Shown one piece after another: positions 18,407 through 26,940 of a stretch of DNA of 64,000 nucleotides. Every line of letters begins with the position of its first letter. Position 1 is the first letter of the stretch. This DNA comes from Alkalibacillus salilacus. GTDB taxonomy: Bacteria; Bacillota; Bacilli; Bacillales; Alkalibacillaceae. The notes under the pieces were generated by a model. The model was not told the origin of the DNA and did not search any database. It worked only from the letters and a program-made list of their open reading frames with translations. Location: contig NZ_JAUSTQ010000002.1 of assembly GCF_030812915.1 (NCBI RefSeq), positions 124,001 to 188,000 on the forward strand, read 5' to 3'. The translations under genes and the position numbers were made by a program.

Positions 18407-18556
18407 ATGCGTGTACAAATTACACTAGCTTGCACGGAAACTGGTGACCGTAACTATATTTCAACTAAAAACAAACGTACAACCCCAGATCGTCTTGAAT
18501 TAAAAAAATATTCTCCACGTTTAGGTCGTCATACGTTACACCGTGAAACGAAGTAA
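18407..18556 (+). CDS. rpmG: 50S ribosomal protein L33, zinc-independent (C-minus) form
   Basis: This 49-residue protein begins [20 protein letters not shown]. The four zinc cysteines of the C-plus form are not kept: only one cysteine remains (LACTETG instead of CxxC) and the second pair is replaced (KYSPRLG). This is the form that does not need zinc, often favoured when zinc is low. GGAGGG precedes the ATG and a strong promoter lies upstream. A hairpin terminator follows at once, so it is a monocistronic gene, with yqgN read after it. Confidence 0.95.
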   Translation: MRVQITLACTETGDRNYISTKNKRTTPDRLELKKYSPRLGRHTLHRETK

Positions 18557-18585
18557 AACAGTAGGATTTCCTGCTGTTTTTCTTT
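18555..18585 (+). terminator. Terminator after rpmG
   Basis: AAAACAGTAGGA pairs with TCCTGCTGTTTT over a two-base loop, with one G-U pair, then TCTTTAT. The left arm starts inside the rpmG stop codon. Confidence 0.75.
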
Positions 18586-18616
18586 ATATTGGTAGAATTT
18601 AAAGGAGTTGTTCCTT

Positions 18617-19195
18617 TTGTACAAGCAAACCTTTCGTCAGCTCGCTAAACGGTTAATGGCTTACATCCCTTCTCAAGACAAACAAGATGCTCGGCAAATA
18701 ATTGAAGACATTTTGTATACCACTGATATGTGGAAGCAAGCGGAGACAATTGCCATTACCATTCCCCGTGAACAAGAACTAGATACTCATCCAATTATCA
18801 ATAAAGCCTGGAAGGAAGGCAAAAAAGTTGCTATTCCTAAGTGCTATCCCAAACAAGATCACAATATGAAGTTTTATGAATATACAAATCGATTAGAACT
18901 TGAAAATGTCTATTTAGACCTTTATGAACCTAAAACGGATGAAGTACGTTATATTGCACCGTCTCAAATCGACTTATTATTTGTACCAGGGTTATTATTT
19001 GACCAACAAGGCTATCGCATCGGTTATGGCGGAGGGTATTATGACCGTTATTTACCTAACTTTCATCAAACCACCATTAGCCTAGCGATGGAAGAACAAC
19101 TCGTGAACTCACTACCCACTGATGAACTAGATCAACCAGTCGACTACATCATAACCAATCAAAAATTACTTACACCTTATAAAGAAAGACCGTAA
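18617..19195 (+). CDS. yqgN: 5-formyltetrahydrofolate cyclo-ligase
   Basis: This 192-residue enzyme converts 5-formyl-THF to 5,10-methenyl-THF using ATP. Family features include the early basic segment MYKQTFRQLAKRLMAYIPSQ, the mid-region DLLFVPGLLFDQQGYRIGYG and the glycine-rich GYGGGYYDRYL, which binds phosphate. The TTG at 18617 is preferred because AAAGGAG lies nine bases upstream; a TTG at 18608 directly abuts that site. It matches YqgN of B. subtilis in place and length. Confidence 0.9.
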   Translation: MYKQTFRQLAKRLMAYIPSQDKQDARQIIEDILYTTDMWKQAETIAITIPREQELDTHPIINKAWKEGKKVAIPKCYPKQDHNMKFYEYTNRLELENVYLDLYEPKTDEVRYIAPSQIDLLFVPGLLFDQQGYRIGYGGGYYDRYLPNFHQTTISLAMEEQLVNSLPTDELDQPVDYIITNQKLLTPYKERP

Positions 19196-19230
19196 ACGAC
19201 CTTTAGTCAAAAGTCGCTTACAGTCTTTTT
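19188..19230 (+). terminator. Probable terminator after yqgN
   Basis: An imperfect stem (GACCGTAAACGAC with GTCGCTTACAGTC, two mismatches) begins at the last codons of yqgN and is followed by six T. The pairing is weaker than in the other terminators here. Confidence 0.55.
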
Positions 19231-21341
19231 TAGTTTACTGATTCTGCTTCAGTTTCTTCTTCTAAACTTTCTTCACTTGAAGCTCGTTCGTCCCTAATCT
19301 CAAAATAGGCATCTAGTGCTCTTTCGCTTATTTTATAATTTGGTGATTCGTCAGTATTCGTTCCTGCATGCGGAACAACGACCGCAAAAGCTACTTCAGG
19401 GTCATCTTGTGGCGCATAACCAACTAAATTAAGGTTATTGACATCAACACCATCAATTTCTGTTTGAGCTGTACCCGTTTTACCTGCAGCATCATATGAT
19501 TTGTCTGCAAAATAACTTCTGCCCGTGCCCCCACTTTCTTGAAATGCTTGGCGGAACCCTTCCTGGACACGATCAATATAATTATCATCCATATTAATTT
19601 TGTTTAATAATTTAGGCTCCAAAGCTTCATATAATGGTCCTAACCCAGCTGTTTCTCCAGGATTATGCATTTGTTTGACTAATCTTGGTGCCATACGATA
19701 GCCATCATTAGCAATTGTTGATACATATTGACCTAATTGTAAGGTAGTATATGAGTGATACTGTCCAATCGCATACTGCATTTGCTGACCTGGTCCAGGA
19801 TCATCATTAGGACCTTCATAACCAGTTGATTCATAGGGTAAATCGACCCCTGTTTCAACACCTAGGCCAAACTGAGAATAATAATTTCTTAAATCGAAGT
19901 AAGCTTGTTGACTTGTACTGATACCATCACCCCGGAAATCATATCGATCAGACCTTTCCCCATCCATACGCATTGATATGAATCCCATATAAACGTTTGA
20001 TGACTCTCGAAGCGCACCAATATCATTTAAAAGACCGAGTGTACTATGAGAACTAAATGTTCCTCCATTTGGCAAATGAATCGTTTGATCTCTAATCACT
20101 TCTCCTGGTGAAATCACTCCAGAGTCCAAACCGGCAAGAACAGTTGCACCCTTAACAACCGAGCCTGGTTGGTAAGCGTTATTCACGACTTTAAATGATT
20201 CATCTGATAGCTTGGGTTCATCACCTTCTGACTCACGATTATATGTTTGACCTGACATCGCCAGTATTTCACCAGTGTTCGGTTCCATCATAACCGCCAT
20301 TGCTGAACTCATTTTTCGGTTCTCATGTGGATCACCTTCAATTGCTTCCGTTAATTCTTCACCAACTATCTTATCTAAACGTTTTTGTAATTCAAGATCG
20401 ACAGACAAGACTAAATCCTTGCCTCGCTCTCCTTCACGTACGAGTTCACTCGTTAAGACATTACCACTCGAATCTGTTATATGCTCACGAATTTCTTTTT
20501 GACCAGATAATTGTAATTCATATTGTTCCTCTAAACCACTTCGACCAACACGGTCATTTCGACTATAATTATGTGAGAGGAAGTAGTCTAACTGATCGTT
20601 TGGAATCCCCTGGTCAGTGCTTGATATACTGCCAATAAAATTCTTAAATGCACCATCTTCAACTAAATAATTACGATCCCAATCAGTGGTTACATTTACG
20701 CCATCAAACTTGCTTAAGTTTTCAGCTATAATTGCGTACTCTTCGTTGGAAACCGCTTCACCTCGTTTAATAATATGCGGTGATAAGGCGCTAGCTTGAC
20801 TTAATTTACGAAAAATCGCAATTTGTTGTAATTTTTGATCAGAATAGTTATTAATATCTTCTTCCTTTACTCGGTCAAGCACTAATTGATATTGTTCATC
20901 ACTATCCAATTCTTCTTCGTCTTCGCTCAACCGTCCATAAGCCTTATCACGGTTTTCCAGTATCCAATAATCCTTCAAATCCCTATCGGTAATGGAATCA
21001 ACCTCATCATCTGTCATATCAATATATTCGACAAGGGTTTTGGCTATTTCTAAATTATCTTCAGGTTGAACATTTTTAGGTGGTGTATACGTAATGGCTA
21101 ATACAGGGTCGTTATCAACCATTAACTCTCCCGTACGATCAAACATACGACCTCTAGGTACAGGATTTTTAGACGTTTGTTGATCAGTTCGGTTTATTTC
21201 CTCCTGTGCATCTTGTCCATATAATATTTGAACAACTCCTAATTGTAATATGAGTAGTGAAAACAACAAGAAGATAAGAAAAAACAATAAATTTAATCGA
21301 AGGGGTAAATGTGACTTACTTTTCTTCTGTTTCACTTTCAA
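19230..21341 (-). CDS. pbpA: Class B penicillin-binding protein 2A (transpeptidase)
   Basis: This 703-residue protein has a cytoplasmic basic head, one membrane helix (about residues 16-38), a PBP dimerisation domain (NPVPRGRMFDRTGELMVDND) and a transpeptidase domain. The active site motifs are PGSVVKG (SxxK), ESSNVYM (SxN) and AAGKTGTAQT (KTG). It cross-links peptidoglycan, probably in cell elongation as PbpA/PbpH do in B. subtilis. The C-terminus is Ser/Glu-rich. It stands between yqgE and yqgN as pbpA does in B. subtilis. Confidence 0.94.
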   Translation of the reverse strand: MKVKQKKSKSHLPLRLNLLFFLIFLLFSLLILQLGVVQILYGQDAQEEINRTDQQTSKNPVPRGRMFDRTGELMVDNDPVLAITYTPPKNVQPEDNLEIAKTLVEYIDMTDDEVDSITDRDLKDYWILENRDKAYGRLSEDEEELDSDEQYQLVLDRVKEEDINNYSDQKLQQIAIFRKLSQASALSPHIIKRGEAVSNEEYAIIAENLSKFDGVNVTTDWDRNYLVEDGAFKNFIGSISSTDQGIPNDQLDYFLSHNYSRNDRVGRSGLEEQYELQLSGQKEIREHITDSSGNVLTSELVREGERGKDLVLSVDLELQKRLDKIVGEELTEAIEGDPHENRKMSSAMAVMMEPNTGEILAMSGQTYNRESEGDEPKLSDESFKVVNNAYQPGSVVKGATVLAGLDSGVISPGEVIRDQTIHLPNGGTFSSHSTLGLLNDIGALRESSNVYMGFISMRMDGERSDRYDFRGDGISTSQQAYFDLRNYYSQFGLGVETGVDLPYESTGYEGPNDDPGPGQQMQYAIGQYHSYTTLQLGQYVSTIANDGYRMAPRLVKQMHNPGETAGLGPLYEALEPKLLNKINMDDNYIDRVQEGFRQAFQESGGTGRSYFADKSYDAAGKTGTAQTEIDGVDVNNLNLVGYAPQDDPEVAFAVVVPHAGTNTDESPNYKISERALDAYFEIRDERASSEESLEEETEAESVN

Positions 21342-21422
21342 ACTCCTCTCCCTTCATATGCATAACTACATTATAGCATCATTTACAGTTTACGATAAGG
21401 AGTCAAGTGAAACAGTTTTTTG

Positions 21423-22643
21423 TCAATCTTTCGAATAAATCCGAACGAGCAACATGTTCACAATTAAATAGCCAACACCGAAAACGATAATGGCATAGGT
21501 CATCCATAATCTTTGTGGGAATACCTGAAGTCCAAGCAAAAATAGCAGCAATGAACTAGCTCGTCCGAAGTTAAGAGCAATTTCTCGAAGAATAATGTAT
21601 TCGATTCGGTATTCTTTAGCCTCACTTGCTTCACCAATGACATCATACGATATCGACATGAATGGAGCAAAAAGTAATGGAAAAACAATTCCAACCATAG
21701 CACCATATACATAAAACTCATAAGATAAATCGGATTGTAATAGCCAAAACACTGATAAATACAATGTCACAGCACCAATCGTAATAAAACGCAAACGATT
21801 GGAAGGTTTAACATAGTTAGCCACAATTCGATAAGCGACCAGTGATGTCAGTGCATATATAAAGTTATAAATCCCTACGGTCATTTCACTCGTAGTACCA
21901 ATATAAACAATTAAGCCGACTAAAAATAAGAATACTCCTTCCCTTGATCCTTGGAAAAAATGTGCATGCAGTAAATAACGCCAATTGAAATTTTGCTTTC
22001 TCTCATTTAAGGCAATACGAAGAAGATAACGTTCATCAACTTTCCTTCGTTCCATAAAAAAGCTACAAATAATCGCTAAGATAAATAGCGAGAACGAGAT
22101 AAAGAAGATCGTCAAATATCCACTATATCCTTCTAACGAAGATATAATAAACCCAGCTGTAATGGGTCCAATCATCCCACTGAAAGACTGAAGCATGCCT
22201 AATGTGCTGTTAAAGTAATCTCGTGTATAAGGTTCTGTCACTTCAAACGTTAAAACACTAAACGCTAACCAAAAAAAGCCATACCCAGATCCAAGTAAAG
22301 CCCCAAGAAGATAATTATATTCAGCAGCTTGATCACCAAAACTTAAAACAGATATAAAAAACAAACTAATGAGCACAATTCCTAGCCGTAAAATCAAGAC
22401 GCGGTCAATTCGTTTGGCCCATTTACCAAATAAAAAATAAGTCAATATTTGGGTAATGGCAATTAACAAATTATAGACAGCAACAACTTCAATGTCCTCT
22501 GATTGTTTCCAAAGAAAAATGTTAACAAAGATATTCGATAAGAAAATACCTAAAGTATATAAAAAACCGATTAACAATAATAACTTTAAATTCTTTCGTT
22601 CATTCTCTGTCACGTCTTCATTTAACTGGTTGAACAAAAGCAT
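21423..22643 (-). CDS. yqgE: Major facilitator superfamily protein YqgE-like
   Basis: This 406-residue membrane protein has about twelve helices, with the cytoplasmic loop FGKWAKRIDRVLILRLGIVL between helices 2 and 3, and a middle loop FMERRKVDERYLLRIALNER. ATG 22643 has AGAGGG nearby and gives the normal MFS length; the frame extends 21 codons further. The transported substrate cannot be read from sequence. Order sodA-yqgE-pbpA is as in B. subtilis. Confidence 0.85.
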   Translation of the reverse strand: MLLFNQLNEDVTENERKNLKLLLLIGFLYTLGIFLSNIFVNIFLWKQSEDIEVVAVYNLLIAITQILTYFLFGKWAKRIDRVLILRLGIVLISLFFISVLSFGDQAAEYNYLLGALLGSGYGFFWLAFSVLTFEVTEPYTRDYFNSTLGMLQSFSGMIGPITAGFIISSLEGYSGYLTIFFISFSLFILAIICSFFMERRKVDERYLLRIALNERKQNFNWRYLLHAHFFQGSREGVFLFLVGLIVYIGTTSEMTVGIYNFIYALTSLVAYRIVANYVKPSNRLRFITIGAVTLYLSVFWLLQSDLSYEFYVYGAMVGIVFPLLFAPFMSISYDVIGEASEAKEYRIEYIILREIALNFGRASSLLLFLLGLQVFPQRLWMTYAIIVFGVGYLIVNMLLVRIYSKD

Positions 22644-22712
22644 ATACAACCCTCTTTTCTGTCTCTTATTTTTGACAGTAATGAGGTGCTTATTCAATTT
22701 GTTCAAAAATAA

Positions 22713-22747
22713 AAAGCTTGCACCCAGTTAATACTGGATGCAAGCTT
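22713..22747 (-). terminator. Terminator after sodA
   Basis: AAGCTTGCA pairs with TGCAAGCTT, and after one mismatch CCAGT pairs with ACTGG, around a TTAAT-type loop. On the minus strand TTTTTATTTTT follows. It closes the sodA transcript before yqgE. Confidence 0.88.
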
Positions 22748-22760
22748 AAAAAACGTTTAT

Positions 22761-23372
22761 TTATTTAGCATCATTGTAACGTTTACTTACTTCGTCCCAA
22801 TTAACCACATTCCAGAATGCATCGATATAATCAGGGCGACGGTTTTGGTACTTCAAGTAATAAGCGTGTTCCCAAACGTCAATACCTAAGATTGGTGTAA
22901 CACCTTCCATAACTGGTGTATCTTGGTTTGGCGTTGAAGTGATTTCTAAATCACCATTTTTGACAACTAACCAAGCCCAACCTGAGCCGAATCGGCCTGT
23001 AGCAGCTGCTTTGAACTGATCTTTAAAATCTTCAAAGCTGCCAAACTTTTCATTAATTTTATCAGCTAATTCACCTGTTGGTTGGCCACCACCATTTGGT
23101 GATAGTACTGTCCAGAATAATGCATGGTTAGCATGGCCACCACCATTATTACGTACAGCTGTTTGAATATCACTAGGTAGTGAATCTAAGTTTTGTAGTA
23201 ATTCCTCGAGTGATTTGTCTTGAAGATCACTATGTCCTTCAAGTGCTGCATTTAACTTCGTAACATACGTATTATGGTGCTTCGTGTGGTGGATGTTCAT
23301 CGTTTCTTTGTCAATGTGTGGTTCTAATGCATCGTATGCATATGGTAGTTCTGGTAGTTCAAATTTAGCCAT
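22761..23372 (-). CDS. sodA: Superoxide dismutase (Mn/Fe)
   Basis: This 203-residue enzyme has the metal ligands His27 ([12 protein letters not shown]), His near residue 82 ([11 protein letters not shown]) and Asp/His in [12 protein letters not shown], plus the Gln/Gly pattern of manganese enzymes ([18 protein letters not shown]). Start 23372 is set by AAAGGAGGA seven bases upstream and by the family N-terminus [18 protein letters not shown]. It has its own promoter and terminator, so it is monocistronic. It disproportionates superoxide in the cytoplasm. Confidence 0.97.
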   Translation of the reverse strand: MAKFELPELPYAYDALEPHIDKETMNIHHTKHHNTYVTKLNAALEGHSDLQDKSLEELLQNLDSLPSDIQTAVRNNGGGHANHALFWTVLSPNGGGQPTGELADKINEKFGSFEDFKDQFKAAATGRFGSGWAWLVVKNGDLEITSTPNQDTPVMEGVTPILGIDVWEHAYYLKYQNRRPDYIDAFWNVVNWDEVSKRYNDAK

Positions 23373-23431
23373 TATTAAATCCTCCTTTACATAATACGGT
23401 GGAAGTTTTTCAGAATTTCCACTCAATTAAA

Positions 23432-23460
23432 AGATTATCAATCGCAATAAGTTTATGCAA
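23432..23460 (-). promoter_or_regulatory. Sigma-A promoter of sodA
   Basis: On the minus strand TTGCAT is followed after 17 bases by TAATCT, about 60 bases before the sodA start. Good spacing and sequence. Confidence 0.7.
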
Positions 23461-23516
23461 GTTTTATGCCTTAATTTAACTTATATTAAATATTTACCAC
23501 ATGTTTTATCAGCTTA

Positions 23517-23542
23517 AACATTTAAGATTCAACTTAAATGTT
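23517..23542. promoter_or_regulatory. Operator-like 10-bp palindrome upstream of the SDR gene
   Basis: AACATTTAAG and CTTAAATGTT are perfect inverted copies six bases apart. They lie 42-67 bases before the SDR start and overlap its likely -35 box. The geometry suits a dimeric repressor such as a TetR or MarR family protein; no regulator gene lies next to it. Confidence 0.55.
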
Positions 23543-23556
23543 CAGAAAAATATGGT
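23528..23556 (+). promoter_or_regulatory. Probable promoter of the SDR gene
   Basis: TTCAAC and TATGGT are 17 bases apart; a second possible -10, TAATAT, starts at 23556. The -35 lies in the centre and right arm of the palindrome at 23517-23542. Confidence 0.5.
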
Positions 23557-23583
23557 AATATAGGGTTATTAAGGAGGAGTTAT

Positions 23584-24669
23584 ATGAAATGCACCTATAC
23601 AATAACTGGATTCCCAGGATTTTTAGCTAAACATCTCATTCGTGATTTAGTTACTAATCAATATGTTTCTAAACTTTATCTGTTAGTATTACCTTCAATG
23701 AAATCTAAAGCTCGAAAGATGATTGAAACACTAATAACTAATTATGCCATTGAATATGAAATAATCGAAACTGACATTACTGAACCATCTTTAAATTGGG
23801 AACAATCTACATTTGAAAAAGTGAGCCATGATACCACTCACCTCATTCATTTGGCAGCCATTTACGACTTAGCTGTTTCATACGAGCTAGCCAATAATGT
23901 CAATGTTAACGGCACCCATCATATTAATCAATTTGCCAAAAGTTGTCCTAATCTAGAGCATTATGTCTATTATAGTACAGCTTTTATATCAGGTGATCGG
24001 GAAGGCGTTGTTTATGAATCTGATTTAACTCAGCCTGTTTCCTTTAAAAACCACTATGAACAAACCAAATATGAAGCAGAATTATTGGTTGAAGAGATTA
24101 AAAGTCATGTCCCAACCACCATTATTCGTCCAGGAGTTGTCATAGGTGACTCTAAAAGGGGTGAAACGGATAAGTTTGACGGACCTTACTTTATACTGAA
24201 CACATTAAGCTCATTACAATACGCACCCATTTTGCCTTATATTGGGCAACATAAGGCTAGAGCTAATTTCGTCCCAATTGATTATATAGTAGCTGCTTCA
24301 ATACACCTATTACATAGTGAAACAGCTATTAACAAGACTTTTCATTTAACAGATCCTCGTCCATATCAAGCACAAGCTGTTTATTCGATGATTACAAACC
24401 ATTACTTAGGCAGACAACCAGTTGGTCGGATGCCATTTTCATTGGCGCGGTTCATGTTACAATTCGCGATTATACGTAAATGGCTTGGTATCGCGCAGGA
24501 AGCACTCGATTACTTTGTCTGCAACGTGTACCACGATTGTAGAGAAACGTTAAATGAATTAAAAGGAACTGGTATTATTTGTCCTGACTTAGCAACATAT
24601 TTACCTCAGATTATTAACTACTACAAAAAACATCAGCACGATCAAACGAAACATGTTTCAATTAAATAA
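23584..24669 (+). CDS. NAD(P)-dependent SDR-family reductase/epimerase (NAD_binding_4 type)
   Basis: This 361-residue protein has a Rossmann N-terminus ITGFPGFLAKHL (glycine motif TGFPGFLAKH), a loop HLAAIYDL, the active-site pattern YYSTAFISG ... YEQTKYEAE (Tyr-x-x-x-Lys) and TTIIRPGVVIGDSKRG. This resembles the reductase domains that act on thioesters or fatty acyl groups (male-sterility/thioester reductase type) more than sugar epimerases. The substrate is unknown. A TAAGGAGGAG site sets the start. It is not part of the B. subtilis gene order I recall here, and its promoter carries a palindrome. It is divergent from sodA and convergent with a tRNA operon. Confidence 0.8.
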   Translation: MKCTYTITGFPGFLAKHLIRDLVTNQYVSKLYLLVLPSMKSKARKMIETLITNYAIEYEIIETDITEPSLNWEQSTFEKVSHDTTHLIHLAAIYDLAVSYELANNVNVNGTHHINQFAKSCPNLEHYVYYSTAFISGDREGVVYESDLTQPVSFKNHYEQTKYEAELLVEEIKSHVPTTIIRPGVVIGDSKRGETDKFDGPYFILNTLSSLQYAPILPYIGQHKARANFVPIDYIVAASIHLLHSETAINKTFHLTDPRPYQAQAVYSMITNHYLGRQPVGRMPFSLARFMLQFAIIRKWLGIAQEALDYFVCNVYHDCRETLNELKGTGIICPDLATYLPQIINYYKKHQHDQTKHVSIK

Positions 24670-24673
24670 CATT

Positions 24674-24700
24674 AAAAAAAGCTTATCTAAGATAAGCTTT
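24674..24700 (-). terminator. Terminator of the tRNA operon
   Basis: AAAGCTTATC pairs with GATAAGCTTT around a three-base loop. Seven U follow on the minus strand, after the tRNA-Ser gene; the plus strand shows no U-run. Confidence 0.85.
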
Positions 24701-24707
24701 AAAACAG

Positions 24708-24797
24708 CGGAGGAGGAGGGATTCGAACCCCCGCGGGCCGTAAAGCCCCTAGCGGTTTTCGAGACCGCCCCCTTCAGCCGAACTTGGGTACTCCTCC
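24708..24797 (-). tRNA. tRNA-Ser (anticodon CGA)
   Basis: A 90-base class II tRNA. The acceptor GGAGGAG/CTCCTCC and the anticodon stem GCGGT/ACCGC around CTCGAAA (anticodon CGA) are visible, with a long variable arm TAGGGGCTTTACGGCCC and T-arm CGGGGGTTCGAATCCCT. CCA is not encoded. It is the last gene of the tRNA operon. Confidence 0.95.
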
Positions 24798-24816
24798 GTT
24801 GGTATTTGAATTAATA

Positions 24817-24893
24817 TGGTGGACCCTGCAGGATTCGAACCTGCGACCGATCGGTTATGAGCCGATAGCTCTAACCAACTGAGCTAAGGGTCC
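24817..24893 (-). tRNA. tRNA-Ile2 (anticodon CAT, lysidine type)
   Basis: The acceptor GGACCCT pairs with AGGGTCC, the anticodon stem ATCGG/CCGAT encloses a loop with CAT, and CCA is encoded. The GGACCCTTAGCTCAGTTGG start and body match tRNA-Ile(CAU), whose C34 is turned into lysidine to read AUA, and not elongator tRNA-Met (which is the gene at 25003). Confidence 0.88.
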
Positions 24894-24902
24894 CTGTTCA
24901 CA

Positions 24903-24979
24903 TGGGGCGACCGGTGGGGATCGAACCCACGCGTGCCGGAACCACAATCCGGTGCGTTAACCACTTCGCCACGGCCGCC
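24903..24979 (-). tRNA. tRNA-His (anticodon GTG)
   Basis: A full cloverleaf with the extra G(-1) opposite discriminator C, acceptor GCGGCCG/CGGTCGC with one G-U pair, anticodon loop ATTGTGGTT (anticodon GTG) and encoded CCA. Confidence 0.96.
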
Positions 24980-25002
24980 ATGTTTCTTTAATTATGTAAT
25001 AA

Positions 25003-25076
25003 TAGCGGCGGAGGGAATCGAACCCCCGACCTCACGGGTATGAACCGTACGCTCTCGCCAGCTGAGCTACACCGCC
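25003..25076 (-). tRNA. tRNA-Met, elongator (anticodon CAT)
   Basis: The acceptor GGCGGTG pairs with CGCCGCT (two G-U pairs), the anticodon stem ACGGT/ACCCGT region encloses CAT, and the T-arm is GGGGGTTCGATTCCCTC. CCA is not encoded. The body matches Bacillus elongator Met, not the initiator, which starts CGCGGGGTG. Confidence 0.93.
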
Positions 25077-25078
25077 AA

Positions 25079-25153
25079 TGGCTCCAGCGGCAGGATTCGA
25101 ACCTGCGACCAATCGGTTAACAGCCGATTGCTCTACCTCTGAGCTACGCTGGA
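25079..25153 (-). tRNA. tRNA-Asn (anticodon GTT)
   Basis: First gene of the tRNA operon. The acceptor TCCAGCG pairs with CGCTGGA, the anticodon stem ATCGG/CCGAT encloses CTGTTAA with anticodon GTT, the T-arm is GCAGGTTCGAATCCTGC and CCA is encoded. Confidence 0.96.
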
Positions 25154-25190
25154 ATATATGATCTCGTCACTAAGGACAGCGACGAGATTT

Positions 25191-25219
25191 AATTTACCAT
25201 GTTACTGAGACCTTGTCAA
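25191..25219 (-). promoter_or_regulatory. Strong promoter of the tRNA operon
   Basis: A perfect TTGACA is followed after 17 bases by TAAATT on the minus strand, about 40 bases before tRNA-Asn. Between promoter and tRNA lies an 8-bp hairpin (ATCTCGTC/GACGAGAT, 25161-25188) that would start close to the first transcribed base. Confidence 0.85.
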
Positions 25220-25305
25220 CACGATATGCATTATCTTTTTACAAAATGAAAATTGATGACAGGTAAAGAATGATTTCTTTACCTGTCAACTATTCAAACA
25301 CTAAA

Positions 25306-26940
25306 CTAACTTTCTTCTAAATCAACCTCTTGAGCAATGTTGGACGCATGATCACCGATTCTTTCAAGGTTACTAATGATATCGACGAAAATGATACCAG
25401 CCGTCCCGCTACATTTTCCTTCATTTAATCGAAGAATATGCTTTTTACGATAAGCTTTTTCCATTTCATCAATTTCATTTTCTTTCTTCATCACGTTTCG
25501 TGCTAGTTCAGCATCGTTATCTTCAAAAGCTTTAATCGCTTTTTCCACAGTATCAAGTGTTAAGCTGAACATTTCATTTAAGTCATCCATAGCATGTTCG
25601 GTTAGATTTACTTTGTTTGCAATTTTATATTCATTTAGTTCGATAATATTTTCAAAATGGTCACCAATCCGCTCGATGTCACGAACAATATCGACGACTG
25701 ATGAATGAATGGCACTATCAGTTTCGTTAATATCTTCACTGGATACTTGTGTTAAATAGTTCGTAATCTTCTTATCAAGATTGTTAATCGCATCTTCAAT
25801 CGAATAAGCAATTTCAGAGTGTTTCGATTGGTTTGTATTTAAATACTCACGTGATTCTTCTAAACCTTTGATTGCTAATTGACCCATGTGTAGTGATTCA
25901 CTTTTGGCTTGTGAAATAGCCATTGAAGGTGACTGGGATAAAAAGATAGGGTCAAGATGCTGTGGTTTAGATTCAACGATTCTTTCTTCACCAGGAACAA
26001 TTTTTGTCACTAAATACGCAATTAATCCAATGAATGGGAATTGTATAATTGTGTTTGATAAGTTGAATGTACCATGAGCAAAAGCAATCGTCATCTTCGG
26101 TCCTAATGATAATGCTGTTGCTAACGATTCAATTAATGCTGTAAATGGCACGAGTAAGATGATAAATAATGTGGCACCGACAACGTTAAAGATCACGTGT
26201 GAAGCGGCTGCCCGTTTAGCTGCAACACTGGAACCAATCGCAGCAAATACAGCCGTAATCGTTGTACCAATATTATCACCAAATAAAACCGGCAATGCAG
26301 CATCTAAACTTATAGCATTTTCAGTATATAAGGACTGCAGGACGCCTATTGCGGCTGATGAACTTTGGACAGCAACTGTAAAGAATGCACCGATTGCTGT
26401 ACCAAATAATGGCACGTCACTCATGGTTACCGTAAGATTTTCAAACCATTGTAAATCTTGAAGTGGGCTTACGCCATCACCCATTAATTTCATTCCGTAG
26501 AATAGGGCTCCAAACCCAAACACTGTCTGACCAGCATAGGTGATTTTCTTATTTTTGAAGAAGAAGAGTAATAAGGCACCTAACGCCATGATTGGCAGAG
26601 CATACGCTTCAATATCAATACCAATAATAAATGCTGTAGCTGTAGTACCAATGTTAGCACCAATAATAACACCAATTGATTGCCTTAATGTCATAAACCC
26701 TGCATTTACCAAACCAACAACCAGAACTGTTGTTGCTGAGCTTGATTGTAGTAATACAGTTACAATTATACCTGCTAATAAGCCCATGAATGGGTTCGTT
26801 GTAAAACGGTCTAATATATCACGTAGCTTATCACCAGCTGAACGCTGCAGGCCATCGCTCATATATTTAATACCAAATAGAAAGATTGCTAAACCACCAA
26901 TAAAAGTAAATATGATGTCTTGAATTGAAATGCCATCCAT
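25306..26940 (-). CDS. Na+/phosphate cotransporter (NptA/YjbB family) with PhoU-like C-terminal domain
   Basis: This 544-residue protein has eight or nine membrane helices containing the two repeated QSSSA motifs of the family (VLLQSSSATTVLVVGLVNAG near residue 63 and AVQSSSAAIGVL near 195) and GANIGTTATA and GDNIGTT loops. From about residue 340 onward are two PhoU-like three-helix bundles with the repeated DIERIGDHFENI and NLERIGDHASNI motif. It probably moves phosphate with sodium, direction unproven. ATG 26940 follows GAGGTG by six bases. A second, shorter family member lies at 54446. Confidence 0.88.
   Translation of the reverse strand: MDGISIQDIIFTFIGGLAIFLFGIKYMSDGLQRSAGDKLRDILDRFTTNPFMGLLAGIIVTVLLQSSSATTVLVVGLVNAGFMTLRQSIGVIIGANIGTTATAFIIGIDIEAYALPIMALGALLLFFFKNKKITYAGQTVFGFGALFYGMKLMGDGVSPLQDLQWFENLTVTMSDVPLFGTAIGAFFTVAVQSSSAAIGVLQSLYTENAISLDAALPVLFGDNIGTTITAVFAAIGSSVAAKRAAASHVIFNVVGATLFIILLVPFTALIESLATALSLGPKMTIAFAHGTFNLSNTIIQFPFIGLIAYLVTKIVPGEERIVESKPQHLDPIFLSQSPSMAISQAKSESLHMGQLAIKGLEESREYLNTNQSKHSEIAYSIEDAINNLDKKITNYLTQVSSEDINETDSAIHSSVVDIVRDIERIGDHFENIIELNEYKIANKVNLTEHAMDDLNEMFSLTLDTVEKAIKAFEDNDAELARNVMKKENEIDEMEKAYRKKHILRLNEGKCSGTAGIIFVDIISNLERIGDHASNIAQEVDLEES

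Noticed and set aside
20300-20638. 112-residue His/Leu-rich frame antisense to pbpA
   Set aside because: Shadow of pbpA; no start signal and unusual composition.
24817-24893. Calling this CAT tRNA a methionine tRNA
   Set aside because: Acceptor and body fit tRNA-Ile2; the elongator Met gene is the neighbour at 25003. Lysidine synthase determinants should be checked.
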